Assembly (NCBI GenBank): GCA_973895155.1
Contig: OZ316893.1
Coordinates: 21,576,001-21,640,000 of the forward strand
Direction: 5' to 3'
Length of the DNA stretch: 64,000 bases
Source of the DNA: Marsupella aquatica
Lineage: Eukaryota; Marchantiophyta
The notes beneath the pieces are model-generated. The model did not search any database. It saw only the letters and a list, made by a program, of their open reading frames with translations, and was not told the origin of the DNA. Of this stretch, positions 25,077 to 35,690 are shown one piece after another (the first letter of the stretch is position 1; each line of letters opens with the position of its first letter). Both the position numbers and the translations under genes were made by a program.

Positions 25077-26029
25077 GGCATATGAATATGATTTTGCTTT
25101 TCATGTGGGAAAATTTCTGTGTAGCGATATTTGTTTGGCCCAGCTAGTGCCGGTGGATGTTTAATCAATTCATTCGTTCCATGTCGTTCGACAATCTCAA
25201 TCGCTTCAGCCTCATAAGAAAATATGACATGCTGAAAGACCCAAAAACCAGCACCATCCAGCTGCCTGCCAAAACACTAGGTAGAATCCTGAGTATTAGA
25301 CCAGCTCAAAAACAGCCAGTCACCAAGAACATAGTCTTGTTGTGGTTCTGATTTGTTCAGAGGCCAAGACCAGAGGACAACAGCAACTTTCAAAGCTTAA
25401 ATCCCCTTTTATTGTCCCAAACTTTTGAGGCGATGTGATATTCCCTCATGTCAATTAGGAGCATGTGATCCACCCCCTCGGTGAAAAACCGGAATACACC
25501 CTGATGAATTTCTTCCAGCAGAACTCTGTTTTAATGAAAATTTAATTGTTTTAGTGGTAGGAATGTCATCTAGACTTTTGTCTGCAGTTTATGTGGGAGT
25601 TTGAGCTCTCAAAATATTCTGAATTAGTTTTTGACCTGTCCTTGTGTATGCTTCAATGCAAGGGAGCTTATCCTACCCAACTACTTAGGCCTATGATCCT
25701 GGCTAGAATCTATTTATGACTGCAACATAAATAACTTTTTAAGGGGTCACAACAAACCCTTTAAAATTCTTTCTTTGTCATTTTGTCACAAAAGAGCTTA
25801 ATGTCCCAGGATGACAATTGCTTGACACTTGTCCATTATTTCAAATCTTTTGGAGTGTCATGAAATCCTTTAGTTCACCTTTGATGGTCATTGGAAAGTT
25901 TTGGAAATTTATTTCTCTTCAAATTTGTTTAGTAAGTAGGTCCCCATGCTAAGCACTAGCCCAAAATATCTGAGCCTAAATGATTAAGAGCACAAAGTTT
26001 ACTTAGACTCGCCCTCTCAATTTCAGGAC

Positions 26030-26085
26030 TGCCAAGTCTAAAGCAGTTTGGTCATTCAGGTCCAATCTCTTGCAGCCATTTCCGA
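26030..26085 (+). repeat. Short copy of the DNA2 intron 21/exon 22 border
   Basis: TTTGGTCATTCAGGTCCAAT plus flanks resembles the DNA2 sequence at 16550-16605, where TTCAG is the splice acceptor of exon 22. The similarity extends into both intron and exon, so it was copied from DNA and not from spliced RNA. Confidence 0.6.
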
Positions 26086-26395
26086 GGCACTATAACAAAT
26101 GAGTTTTCCAAGAATTGTAAACTGCTGTTGTGAATTTTTGTTTGTTAGTCCCTGTACGTAAGGTTCTGAGGCATTACCTTGCCTGTGAGTCCAAGGAACC
26201 ACTATGCCATTATGGCCGGGATTATCAAATTTGAATGAGATCACCCAAGTGACAACCAGTGGCTTAGTGAAGTGAATGTTTCAAAAATTCAATTGAATAC
26301 TTTATGCTAGGTAATCCATTTCCACTTGGGGATAATGGGCGCTAAACCCCTCGGGCTCACCTCCCTTTGGGGTTACGTATATGGTTAAGGACGGG

Positions 26396-26517
26396 AGCTC
26401 TCCCTTAATGGGATAGAAAGGTGACTGTATATGGTCGACCCGCGTATGCGGGGAGACCGTATGCGGGAGACTTTTTATCCCATTTAAGGGACGGGCTCCT
26501 GTCCTTAGCAAAACTTT
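26396..26517. mobile_element. Foldback element (about 32-bp arms, GC-rich loop)
   Basis: TAAGGACGGGAGCT...TGGGATA at 26396-26425 pairs with TATCCCATTTAAGGGACGGG and following bases up to 26517. The loop contains CGTATGCGGG twice. No clear target duplication was seen; it may be a MITE or a long hairpin transcript. Confidence 0.6.
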
Positions 26518-27651
26518 ATGTGTTGAGTTGATACCCCTGATCTGAAGTGTCGCATGCGGATTGTATGGAAGTAGCTGAGGGCCTGAGGACCTCAACAACT
26601 GGCTGCCACTGTCGATCACCTAGCACTGTGAGGATTCTCCTGTACAGACCTCGACTACTCGATGCAACACAATTTACCTGGCTGTAATTTTCAATTCATA
26701 TTGGTATTCATATTCCCCACAGCTCATACATCGCAGAGAGTCACGCAGCTGCATAAAAGAGGCACCACATAAACACCGTATGAATACGGAAATTTCTTAA
26801 TGAGAAATAATCCGGGAAAAAGAGCCTGATGTGGCAACCTCTGAATGGAGGAAACTAATTGAAATCAACCACTCGACCTTAACGTCCTTTTAAAGGTAGT
26901 GTGTTCCTTTATTTATAGTCATTGCCTGCTTACTATTGTGCATGTGTAATTACGACTCATTATCCGTTCAGTGTATTTTGTTACGGTCATTGTACTATTC
27001 ACATGCCAGTCACACCAGCATGGACGTTGGGAAGTGAGTCAGCAGGGTCAAATATGCAGAATGGTTCAAGGCTGCCAATGGGGTCCCACAATAAATTACA
27101 CACAACCTGAAAATATGACCAATGCCACCTGTATCCCTGTAACAAGGAATAGGGTCGCCCTATATCTTGTAAAGGCAGCCGGGTGACCTTAATCCTATAC
27201 ATTACCCCCATTTAGGGATGGGTTCCCTACTCGTAGACCTGCATGACAAAAGTCTCCTTATGGACCACCCTGAGAAATTCTCTTTTACTGAAGATAGTGA
27301 AACCAGTAAATAAATGGCTTTTTTGGGGAAACAAAGTTCCAACTTGAATTCTTGCAAAAGAAAGTGGCATTGCACAATGTTCAGTAGTTACTTAGATCAG
27401 CTCTTCTTTCCTCAATCTAAACCCAACTAACAACAGGCACGAAAAGAAGGGTGCCTTCGTTCCATTCATGGACACACAAGAGATGCGTATTCTGTGATCA
27501 GCAAGCAAGCTGGTTCTATCGATCACTTGTGAACAGCAGCTGCGGTCACGAATTTCGGATGTACAGTAGGTCCAATTCGTTTCCCAGATGTCGGGCGTTT
27601 GATTGCAACACCTTCGTGGTTCCAAAACGGAGAACAGAGGCTTGCTCGGCC

Positions 27652-28695
27652 ATGGCTGCAGTGCCGTCGTTCACTCTGCGAGTCGCAGCAGCAAATGCGG
27701 TAGACTCGACTCGTCTCACTGGCAATCTGTCTAGCAGCTCCCGGTGCCACAGTGCCTCAAGCAATTCGTTGGGTGTTTGGGCTTCATCTCCTGGTTTCCG
27801 CTCTGGTGGGTGTTTCTTTGGGTCCACTGATTCCTTGTGGAAGAGTCATGGAAAACTGTCTGCCGCTTCTTCCCATTGTAAGAGTACGAGGAGAGGTGGC
27901 AGCAGAGGACGAGAAAGGGCAGGAGTTGCGGTGGTCAGGGCGACGCTGGATGCTCTGATTTTCGATTGTGATGGAGTGATTCTGGAATCGGAGGATCTGC
28001 ATCGACAGGCGTACAATCTCACCTTTGAGCACTTCGGCGTGAAATGTGGGTCTGAATTGGTTATCTGGGACACGGAGTACTACGATGTGTTGCAGAATAC
28101 TATCGGTGGGGGGAAGCCCAAAATGCGATGGCATTTCGGGCAGAACAGTTGGCCATCATCCACAATTCTTAGCACTCCTCCGAGCAGTGAGGTGGACCAG
28201 GCCACCCTAATTGATACTCTTCAGGACTGGAAAACCCAAGCGTACAAGGACTTGATCAGCTCAGGAGCTGAGGCGCGACCTGGAGTGGTAGAACTGATGG
28301 ACGAAGCCACTTCACTGGGTTTGAAGGTGGCTGTGTGCTCGGCAGCAACAAAGAGTTCAGTGGTTTTCTGTCTCCTCAATTTGCTGGGAAAGGAAAGGTT
28401 TGAGAATCTCGACTGCTTTCTTGCAGGTGATGATGTGAAGAACAAGAAGCCAGATCCCACTATCTACAAGGTCGCAGCAGAGAAGCTAGGTGCAAATCCT
28501 GAGCGCTGCTTGGTTGTCGAAGATTCTGTTATTGGCTTGCAAGCAGCACTCGGAGCTGGGATGAACTGCATCATCACATACACATCCTCAACCTCCGCTC
28601 AGGACTTTAATGGTGCCAAGGCTACCTACGCCAATTTGGGAGGAGTCCGTCTCAAGGAGCTTCTGCCTCTTGTGGAAGCTACCGCAGCTGTCTGA
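27652..28695 (+). CDS. Plastid CbbY-like HAD-superfamily phosphatase, intronless
   Basis: From ATG 27652 the frame gives 347 residues. Residues 1 to about 95 are Ser/Ala/Arg-rich with few acids, a typical plastid transit peptide. The HAD core follows: motif I DCDGV with nucleophile Asp105 and Asp107, cap domain with a W.TEYYDVLQNTIGGGKPKM segment, motif II Ser230 (CSAATKSS), motif III Lys265/266 (NKKPDP) and motif IV Glu290-Asp291 (VVEDSVIGLQAA). This is the layout of plant CbbY-like proteins (Arabidopsis At3g48420), reported to dephosphorylate xylulose-1,5-bisphosphate, an inhibitor of Rubisco, in the stroma. The frame is open upstream to 27451, but that part lacks transit-peptide character and ATG 27652 matches the usual MA start. 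The Arabidopsis gene has introns and this one has none, so a retrocopy that stayed functional is possible. Confidence 0.9.
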   Translation: MAAVPSFTLRVAAANAVDSTRLTGNLSSSSRCHSASSNSLGVWASSPGFRSGGCFFGSTDSLWKSHGKLSAASSHCKSTRRGGSRGRERAGVAVVRATLDALIFDCDGVILESEDLHRQAYNLTFEHFGVKCGSELVIWDTEYYDVLQNTIGGGKPKMRWHFGQNSWPSSTILSTPPSSEVDQATLIDTLQDWKTQAYKDLISSGAEARPGVVELMDEATSLGLKVAVCSAATKSSVVFCLLNLLGKERFENLDCFLAGDDVKNKKPDPTIYKVAAEKLGANPERCLVVEDSVIGLQAALGAGMNCIITYTSSTSAQDFNGAKATYANLGGVRLKELLPLVEATAAV

Positions 28696-29299
28696 CAGAA
28701 TCCATGCAATGAATTCATGGACTAGATAGGCCCTTTGCCATTCAAAGTAATTTATTGTTGGCATCGAGAATTTAGTAGGCGATGAGGACCTTTAAGTTTT
28801 CTGGAATCCATTGTAGGATGTCTTGATTCATCCCGGGTGACCTGTTATTGCTACGCAATAAAATAGTCTAAAATAGTCCAGCTTTCCTGACTGACTTCCA
28901 TTTGCTCAATTTAAACTGCACTTGACCAAACATCCCTCAATCTACAGTGTCTATGGCCTTGTCATCCACTTGGGCATCGAAGAAATGTTGGGAGAGGATA
29001 AATTCTTCTGTTTTCCTCGGTGTTACCAACAGTCTCGCCTTTTTGACAGCAGCATTCACCAGGACGGCTGTCGTTTTTTGCTTTCAGCTCCTGTGCAAGA
29101 TTTTCACCCAGTTTGATCTTCAGGAAGGAAACATGGTTTCAGATTTTCGGCGTGATGCAGGATCATAAAGAAGTTCAGAGTGGGACATGGAACTGGCAAT
29201 GAATTTGATGGAAACACACTCTTTGGCTGGCTGTTTGTCTTACTTATGATTCTTGGCGCTCAGGAAGTTTTCTTTCGGTCGCAAAATCGAACACACCAA

Positions 29300-29570
29300 A
29301 CATCTGGGCTTCTAAGTTCAATGTTTGCTCGGATGGCTTGCCACTCGCCAATTCCTCATCAGCTTCATGAATTTCTTAAACCGGCACCAGATTCTCTATA
29401 TAAAGAGAGTTGTCTAAAGAGAAGTGTCCACTTCGTCACTGTTTCACAATTTCTATCTCCTCATCCTCTACATGCTCCTCTTCGTCAATTTGTAGCTCCC
29501 CATCCTCCACAATCATGCTCCACTTCCTCCATGATTCTAGGAGAGCTAACTAATTGACTGAATGCACACA
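29300..29570. repeat. Dispersed repeat shared in inverted orientation with 54540-54810
   Basis: The block from TTTGCTCGGATG to AATTGACTGAATGCA matches the reverse complement of 54540-54810, including CCATGATTCTAGGAGAGC. The 54-kb copy can be read as SPRIMEDGEPKFCEVEHVEEDEK on the plus strand, and the 29-kb copy breaks that frame. The sequence is a decayed gene or transposon fragment of unknown identity. Confidence 0.7.
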
Positions 29571-29689
29571 CATAACACTGGTGAGATCCCAAAACTCTGT
29601 TGTATCTACAATTTAGGCAGTCAAGATGAATGGTTGAAATATTCCCAAGAGGTAACTAGAGCAATCCAAAACTCAGAGGAAGTGTTTTT

Positions 29690-29840
29690 TGCCTCGAAAA
29701 AACAGATTGAATTTCATTCAAAAAGCCAGCATTCAACAAGGGTGGCCAAACGGGGTCGTCACGACGACCAAAGGTTGAAGTGCCCAAGAAACCGGGGTGG
29801 CCGGCACCAGGAGAGGAAGCAAGACCAAGGAAGGCAGCCA
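29690..29840 (-). mobile_element. LINE-like 3' tail, copy 1
   Basis: GCCTCGAAAAAACAGATTGA and the following phrase CATTCAAAAAGCCAGCATTC match the element at 49688-49855, which is better preserved. On the minus strand the element would end in GAGGC followed by A residues. No target duplication was found for this copy. Confidence 0.5.
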
Positions 29841-31706
29841 ATCCAACGATTTAATGTCCATTGCAGCAGGGAGTTGCACACTCCTTGAGACTGGCCACTG
29901 AACAGGGAAGGTACTTAAGAGTGGATCTGTGACAGAAGTGTAATTCCATTGGTCAACTCTGCAGTGCAGCTTCAACTCCTGAACAGGGGAGCACTTCAGG
30001 GTGGGCGGGAGGAACAGGTGGTACCTGAAGGGTCTCATCATGAATTTCTCATAACCTAGCCCAAGTGCTATAATCAAAAGACCTCTCATTCAAAACATGC
30101 CAAAGGAGGATTTCCCAGCCCTGATTCTAAATCTATGATGGGCCCAGTCCTTCCGGAGGTAAATTCCTAAGCCGTGCCATGATTTGTGGATAACCCGGTG
30201 TGGGTTGGAACAGGTGAGGTCGGGTGTGGGTTGGAACGGGTGAGCTCAATAATATGAGTGCTTCTCTCCTTCCAGATTTTCCAGTAGACTACCGCCCTCA
30301 AATTGTGCCAAATTTCACAGGAACGTCATAAGCGTCAGGTAAAGGGGCTCCTACAAAAATATGGGCCGGTTGCAGTTGGATCATGGTATTCACCGTCGCT
30401 TTTGGTGCTCGGCCCCGGCTTTCTGTGCTTGGTTTCTGCTCATTTCCACTCACTGCATTGTTTCGTTGTGTCATCGGTTCCCTGCCCGGTTCCCTGTGCA
30501 GATTGGCTTCCATATGCGACTCGTTTTGGCTTTGGTTTGCACTCGATTTGTCTTCGCTTGGTGTTCGTTTCTGATGCTCAATTTCTTGCTGCTTGATGCT
30601 TCGCTCCTTGGATGCGGCTAGATCCTGGGCGCTGCTCGATGCTGCTGCTGCTCGGTCCTCTTCTCATCCTCGCGGTTGCTTGATCCTCTTTGCATTGTTC
30701 TTTCAGCCTCAGGTGGTTTGAATTGGTATAATTTGGCCTCTGGACCGGCTGCTCGTGGTCAAGCTGTTGGTGCTGCTATGTGCTTGGTGCTGCTGCTTGA
30801 TGCTGTGTGCTGCTATGTGTTTTTGCTTTGCTCCTCGGTTTTTCAGCGGTTGTGCGCATGCTGCTGTCAGTAGTGGGCTGTACGTGTCAAGACTAAGCTT
30901 TGAAGAAATTGAAGTGAATGAACTCGAGCTATACATTGAGCTATGTATTGCAAGTTGAAGCATTGGATCTATTGGATTGGAACCTGTTCCTCTTGGTGAC
31001 AATTGTCGTGCTCTGAACCTGTGTATTGTACGTGCTTATTATTTTTTAATCTCTAGGCTGTACAGAGGAACCTCAGTGCATTGTGTGGGTTTTTAAACTC
31101 TTAACTGTGTATTGTCACGTCTTAGAGAGGGTGTGCAGAGCTCGGCCTAGGGTAGTGTAGCGGCCAAATGAATGAGCGGCCAAATGAATGATTCATCCCC
31201 TTGCATCTTTCTTTCAATCCAAGTTTGTAAAGCGAGTGGTGGGTTTAAAAGGGTTCACTCTGCTTGGAAGGCTGTCCAGTATTCAATTCCCTTGCAGAGT
31301 TTTAAGTGCTTGAGTGTCTTAAAGAGCACTGAAACAGAGCCAACTGCAGCTGAAAGGCTCTACGAAAAACAATTGCAACACGCATGTCTGGAAAAAATTC
31401 CTGCCAGTGCACTGATCTGTTTGGTGTGGAACAATTGTCTTGGAAAACAATAAATTCCCACCATTGAGGGGGATTTGGATTAAATGTAACTTTACATTTT
31501 CCTTAAAAGGGGTAAAACAATTAAATCAAAAGGAAGGTTTTCTTTTTTGGCAAAAAGGGTTTGAAAATTATCCATAGGGTAGTTATTTTGGTAAACACCT
31601 TACTGTAAGAGCACATTAGGATTCTAGTTTATGCTGAATAGAATATGAAAAAAAGGTAACTAGATTTTGCCATATAGCATGTACGGATTTTTTTAGAACC
31701 CTTCTC

Positions 31707-31740
31707 TCCCCCCCCCCCCCCTGCCCCCCCCCCCTCCCCC
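31707..31740. repeat. Poly-C run with single interruptions
   Basis: Mostly C with isolated T and G, directly after (downstream of) the stop side of the minus-strand pseudogene. Low complexity. Confidence 0.9.
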
Positions 31741-33840
31741 GATTGGTCTCTCATATCACATGTAGAATGTATGTAGACCATGTTACAGTATCAAACGCCC
31801 CTGCTGGTAAATACCCCAAACTCCTAAAAGATAATGCCAAAATAACCATCCTCGCACCTATGTAAGACCCTAGTAGAATGGCTATAATTATACTATCCTT
31901 TTTGCGTTTGAGTGCATAGGTGGCACCGAGAATAAGCAGAGGCACTACTGTCGACCCAATTGAATAGTACCTCCAAACCACTCTCTCTCCGAGAGTGGGG
32001 AAGTTGAAATCCCAAGCAACGAGATGAATGGCCCCAAAAAGAATGCCTCCCAAACAGAAGCCCAATGTGGCCCATATGTCAGCCTTAAATTCTAAAGGAA
32101 GGTTAGATTGTATGTATTTCTTAATCTGAAAAGGATTACCAGGTCTAGGACGACTGTCAAACCAGTCATCCGAGGTGGGCAATGCTTCAGGACCCTCGTC
32201 CAAAAACGTTGGAACACTTACATCTTGAGGTTTGTTCCACCACAACCCGTAGCATATTAGAGTGCACATAGAAAACGCAAAAGCCACAATTTCTAGTTGT
32301 GAAATCTTTAGATGCTGTTTCCAGCGACCAATCACTTGGAGCATGAACCAGATAACTTGGCCTTCTGCAAAGTATTTTAGGAATTTGTCCGTTTTTGCTT
32401 TGTTCTGGATATCGGCTTTGGTGGTGAAATCTATTGGGGAGGGAAGAGATTCGAGATAGATGACCATTCTCTCTGTATTTAACACCAATAAGTCTCTCGG
32501 TGGTACTTCAGAATGTCGAAAGATACGGGTAGTAGCAAGCTCTGGCTCAGCGATACTGATATTTGTCGAACTAGGAGTGGTGGCAAGGTCTGGCTTGGCG
32601 TTACTGGTATCTGTTGAAACAGGAGTAGTGGGAAGGTCTGGCTGAACGACTACCCTCCTCCTCAAAATTAATCCATACATCCTAAACTATAATACACAGT
32701 TGCGCCAAAAAATGGCGTGGTAGTCATTCAAATTTGGAGTGTCCTTTTGAGTGAGAATAATTGAAACCTGTAAATATGGAACCAATAAGGGGGAAAAAAA
32801 AAAAGAACGTGAGGAAACCTGGTACAGGGCTTGGTGTGCACAAAACAAGTACACAAAGATACACAAGACAGGTACTATTGTACCTTCAGGTACAGCATAT
32901 GAGCTCATTACTCTTAGGAGCCCCAGGTACAAGGTACAAAGGGGATAGAGGTCCTGTAAAAGGAGGTACAATTGTACCATCATAGTACAACTTTTAAGAG
33001 AGAGAGAAGAGCGTAGCTTCTTTCCTTTTGGAGTTTGGAGCTCTCTATTCCAAGCCCATGTGAGCTTATAAGGGCTCCAGGCATTTTAATGAGTACTTTT
33101 AAGCAACAACAACTACCCAATGGCAAGAAGAGGGAGTGTGAAGAGGAGCATTACCCAATAGCTAGAAGAGGGAGAGCGATGAGGGAGAGTGAAGAGGAAG
33201 GGATGATGACTCCTGAGACTACCCTGGCCCTGGCCTCATCCAAACAACGTAGTTTTTAGGTGCAAACTTTTGCCAAATTCCACCTCCCCAAAATATGTTC
33301 ACCACTTTTTCCGTCACTTTTGCCAAAAAATTGCTAGATTCTTTGCATACCATTGGCCACTCTCCCACCAAATCATGGACCCCATTTGCCAAAATCTAAC
33401 CGTTGTACATCAATCTAGGGATATCTGATGAAGAAGATATAATTCAAGAAAAATTGTTGAAGAATACTCCTAGCATTTTCTTCCTTTGAGAGGCTGACAT
33501 TTGTCACACTGGCCAAAAACCAAAAAATAATGTTGTAAAAAATGCTAGACCCAACATCCCGGGGTGGAATGAAACCCGAGACCCCAAGGTCCCATCCCCA
33601 ACCTAACTCAATCTTGCCCCGGGTTCCAACTCCCCAACAACCCCTCAGTTGTTGTTATGTCTTGCCACTTTGTTTAGCACAGGAAGAGGCATGGGGTGGG
33701 GGCCAAAATATCTGGATCAAAGTTGGTCTGGGGGTGGCAGGTCCTCCAATGTTGGAAAGTGTTGCAAACCACACCACCACCCCAGGGGGGCATGGTATTG
33801 GCAAGTAAGGAGCCGAGTAAACTTGGATGAGGTTACCAAA

Positions 33841-34376
33841 GGGGTTCCATGCAAGGGGTAGGCAAATTGTTTTGTTGAAAAGTGGACTGAGTCATGCCGT
33901 TGCCCCAAGGGGAATTGGCATTGGGGCGTCCACAGCCACGTAAGTGGCCACGGTCAACTTTAAGCAAACTAAGCTTAAAGTAACCAAAAAAATTGGGGTT
34001 ACTGATGGGGTTCCAAGATATATGCAAGGGTAGGGAAAGGGCCGTTGAAAAGTCAGCCAAGCTGCTCCGTTACCCAAGGGGGTCTTGACATTGGGGCGGC
34101 CAATGCCAATTAAGCTATTGCGGCGACTTTAAGTAAGAACTCTAAGGTACGTAGCCAAAACTTTGGGCCCAATGGGGTTCTAAGATGCAAGGGGTAGTGA
34201 AGAGTTGTTGAAAAGTCAGCCAAGCCGTGTCATTATCCCAAGGGGTCTTGGCATCCCGCTCGGCATTGGGGCGGCCAAAGCCAAGTAAGTAGCCATGGTA
34301 ACTTTAAGTAAAAAGCTTAAAGTAACAAAAACTTTGGGGTTATCAATGGGGCTTCAGGATGCGAGGGGTGGCAAAA
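33841..34376. repeat. Tandem repeat inside the Helitron, about 165-174-bp period, three-plus copies
   Basis: GGGGTTC/GGGGCTTC phrases start the units at about 33841, 34009, 34174 and 34348, each followed by GATGCAAGGGGTAG-like text, GTTGAAAAGT, CCAAGGGG.CTTGGCATTGG, GGGGCGGCCA and AACTTTAAGTAA. Copies differ by point changes and small indels. Confidence 0.85.
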
Positions 34377-34439
34377 AAGTGGCAACAACTTAACAACTTT
34401 TTTTACTTAACATGGTTTACTAGCAATATTTTCAATTGT

Positions 34440-35139
34440 ACTTAAGAACATCTTTTACTTCACAACTTACATCTTTGTCTAATGACATCCCTTTACTTAT
34501 CGACCATTTTGTACTTAACAAAAAAATACTTAATAACATCTTTCATAAAACATCATCTTTTACCTGACAACATCTTGGACATAAAGACATCTTTGGTGCA
34601 ACGACATCTTTTACTTCACAACATTTTTCACATAAGAACATTTTTTCTTCACGACACCTTTGGCATCACGACATCATAGTTCTTAATGACATCTTTTTAC
34701 TTCACAACATCTTTCACATATTAACAACTTCTTTGGCAACATGACATCTTTTTTCTTAAAAAAATCTTTGACAACACAACATGTTTTTACTTAACAAAAT
34801 TGTTGGCAACATCACCTTTTTTCATGACAACATCTTTGGCAACACAACATATTTTTTCTTAACGACATCTTTTGTGCAACGCACGGGTATTGAGCCATCT
34901 TTCACATATTAATGACATATTGGGTGAAATGACACCTTTTTATTTATAACATCTTTTTACTTCACAATCACTTAGTTTGGCGAAATGACACCTTTTTCTT
35001 AACGCCATCTTTCACATAATGACATCTTTGGAAAAATGACTTCTTTTTTCTTAACAATATCTTTTTACTTCATGACATCTTTCAGATAACAACATCTTGG
35101 GCGACACGACATCTTTTGTGCAATGTACTGATATTTTTC
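34440..35139. repeat. Degenerate ACATCTTT-rich repeat, left arm of the minisatellite
   Basis: Short phrases (CTTAACGACATCTTT, CACGACATCTTT, TTCACATAA) recur irregularly. It grades into the ordered 33-bp array on its right and looks like older, decayed units. A partial Helitron 3' end (GTGCAACGCACGGGTATTGA) lies at 34874-34895. Confidence 0.7.
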
Positions 35140-35690
35140 CTCAATGACGTCTTGGCCAACACGACATCTGTTTTCTCAACGACGTCTTGGCCGACACGAC
35201 TCTTTTTTCACAATGATGTCTTGCCCGACACAACATATTTTCTCTCAACGACGTCTTGGCCGACATGACATCTTTTTTCTCAACGACTTCTTTGCCAACA
35301 CAAGATCCTTTATCTCAATGATTTCTTGGCCGGTCACACGACATCTTTTTTATCAATGAGATCTTGGCCAACACGACATCATTTTTCTCAACGACCTCTT
35401 GGCCAATACAACTTTTTTTTCTCAACAACCTCTTGGTCAACACGACATCTTTTTTCTCAATCAAATCTTGGCCGACATGACATCTTAGTCGACACGACAT
35501 CTTTTGTTCTCAACGACATCTTGGCCGACACGACATATTTTGTTTATCATCAACATCTTGCCGACACGACATCTTTTGTTCTCAAAAATTTCTTGGGCGA
35601 CACGACATCTTTCTTCTCAACAACCTCTTGGCCGACATGACCTCTTTCGTTCTCAACGACATCTTGGCCGTCACGACATCTTTTGTGCAA
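35140..35690. repeat. Minisatellite, about 33-bp unit
   Basis: The unit is CTTGGCCGACACGACATCTT followed by TTTTCTCAACGAC, repeated about sixteen times with 33-36-base spacing, directly before the Helitron 3' hairpin. Frames through it (TTSWPTRHLFSQ...) are artefacts of the repeat. Confidence 0.93.

Larger units (their letters stand above)
23907..27651. other. Intergenic stretch between the RING fragment and the HAD gene
   Basis: No gene is supported. It holds a dispersed repeat shared with 59 kb, a CTT microsatellite, a short copy of a DNA2 intron/exon border, and a foldback element, all listed separately. The rest is AT-rich and looks non-coding. The last 200 bases contain an in-frame extension of the HAD gene (from 27451) that I treat as 5' leader. 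Confidence 0.5.
28696..31706. other. Intergenic stretch between the HAD gene and the membrane-protein array
   Basis: Carries a dispersed gene-fragment repeat (29300-29570) and a LINE-like tail (29690-29840). The segment 30550-30870 is rich in GCTGCT/TGCTTG motifs that open long but low-complexity frames, and a similar composition occurs on the other strand at 41440-42080. A 15-base direct repeat AGCGGCCAAATGAATG occurs near 31160-31190. No gene supported. Confidence 0.45.

Noticed and set aside
30303-30958. Overlapping Cys/Phe/Leu-rich frames of up to 97 codons
   Set aside because: Low-complexity TGCT/TTGG text read in several frames; none is better than another.
31158-31453. Possible LTR end of a retrotransposon
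   Set aside because: Text resembles LTR ends, but no primer-binding site, partner LTR or gag/pol frame is visible.
35140-35690. CRISPR-like regular repeats
   Set aside because: Units are back to back without unique spacers, inside a plant Helitron; it is a minisatellite.
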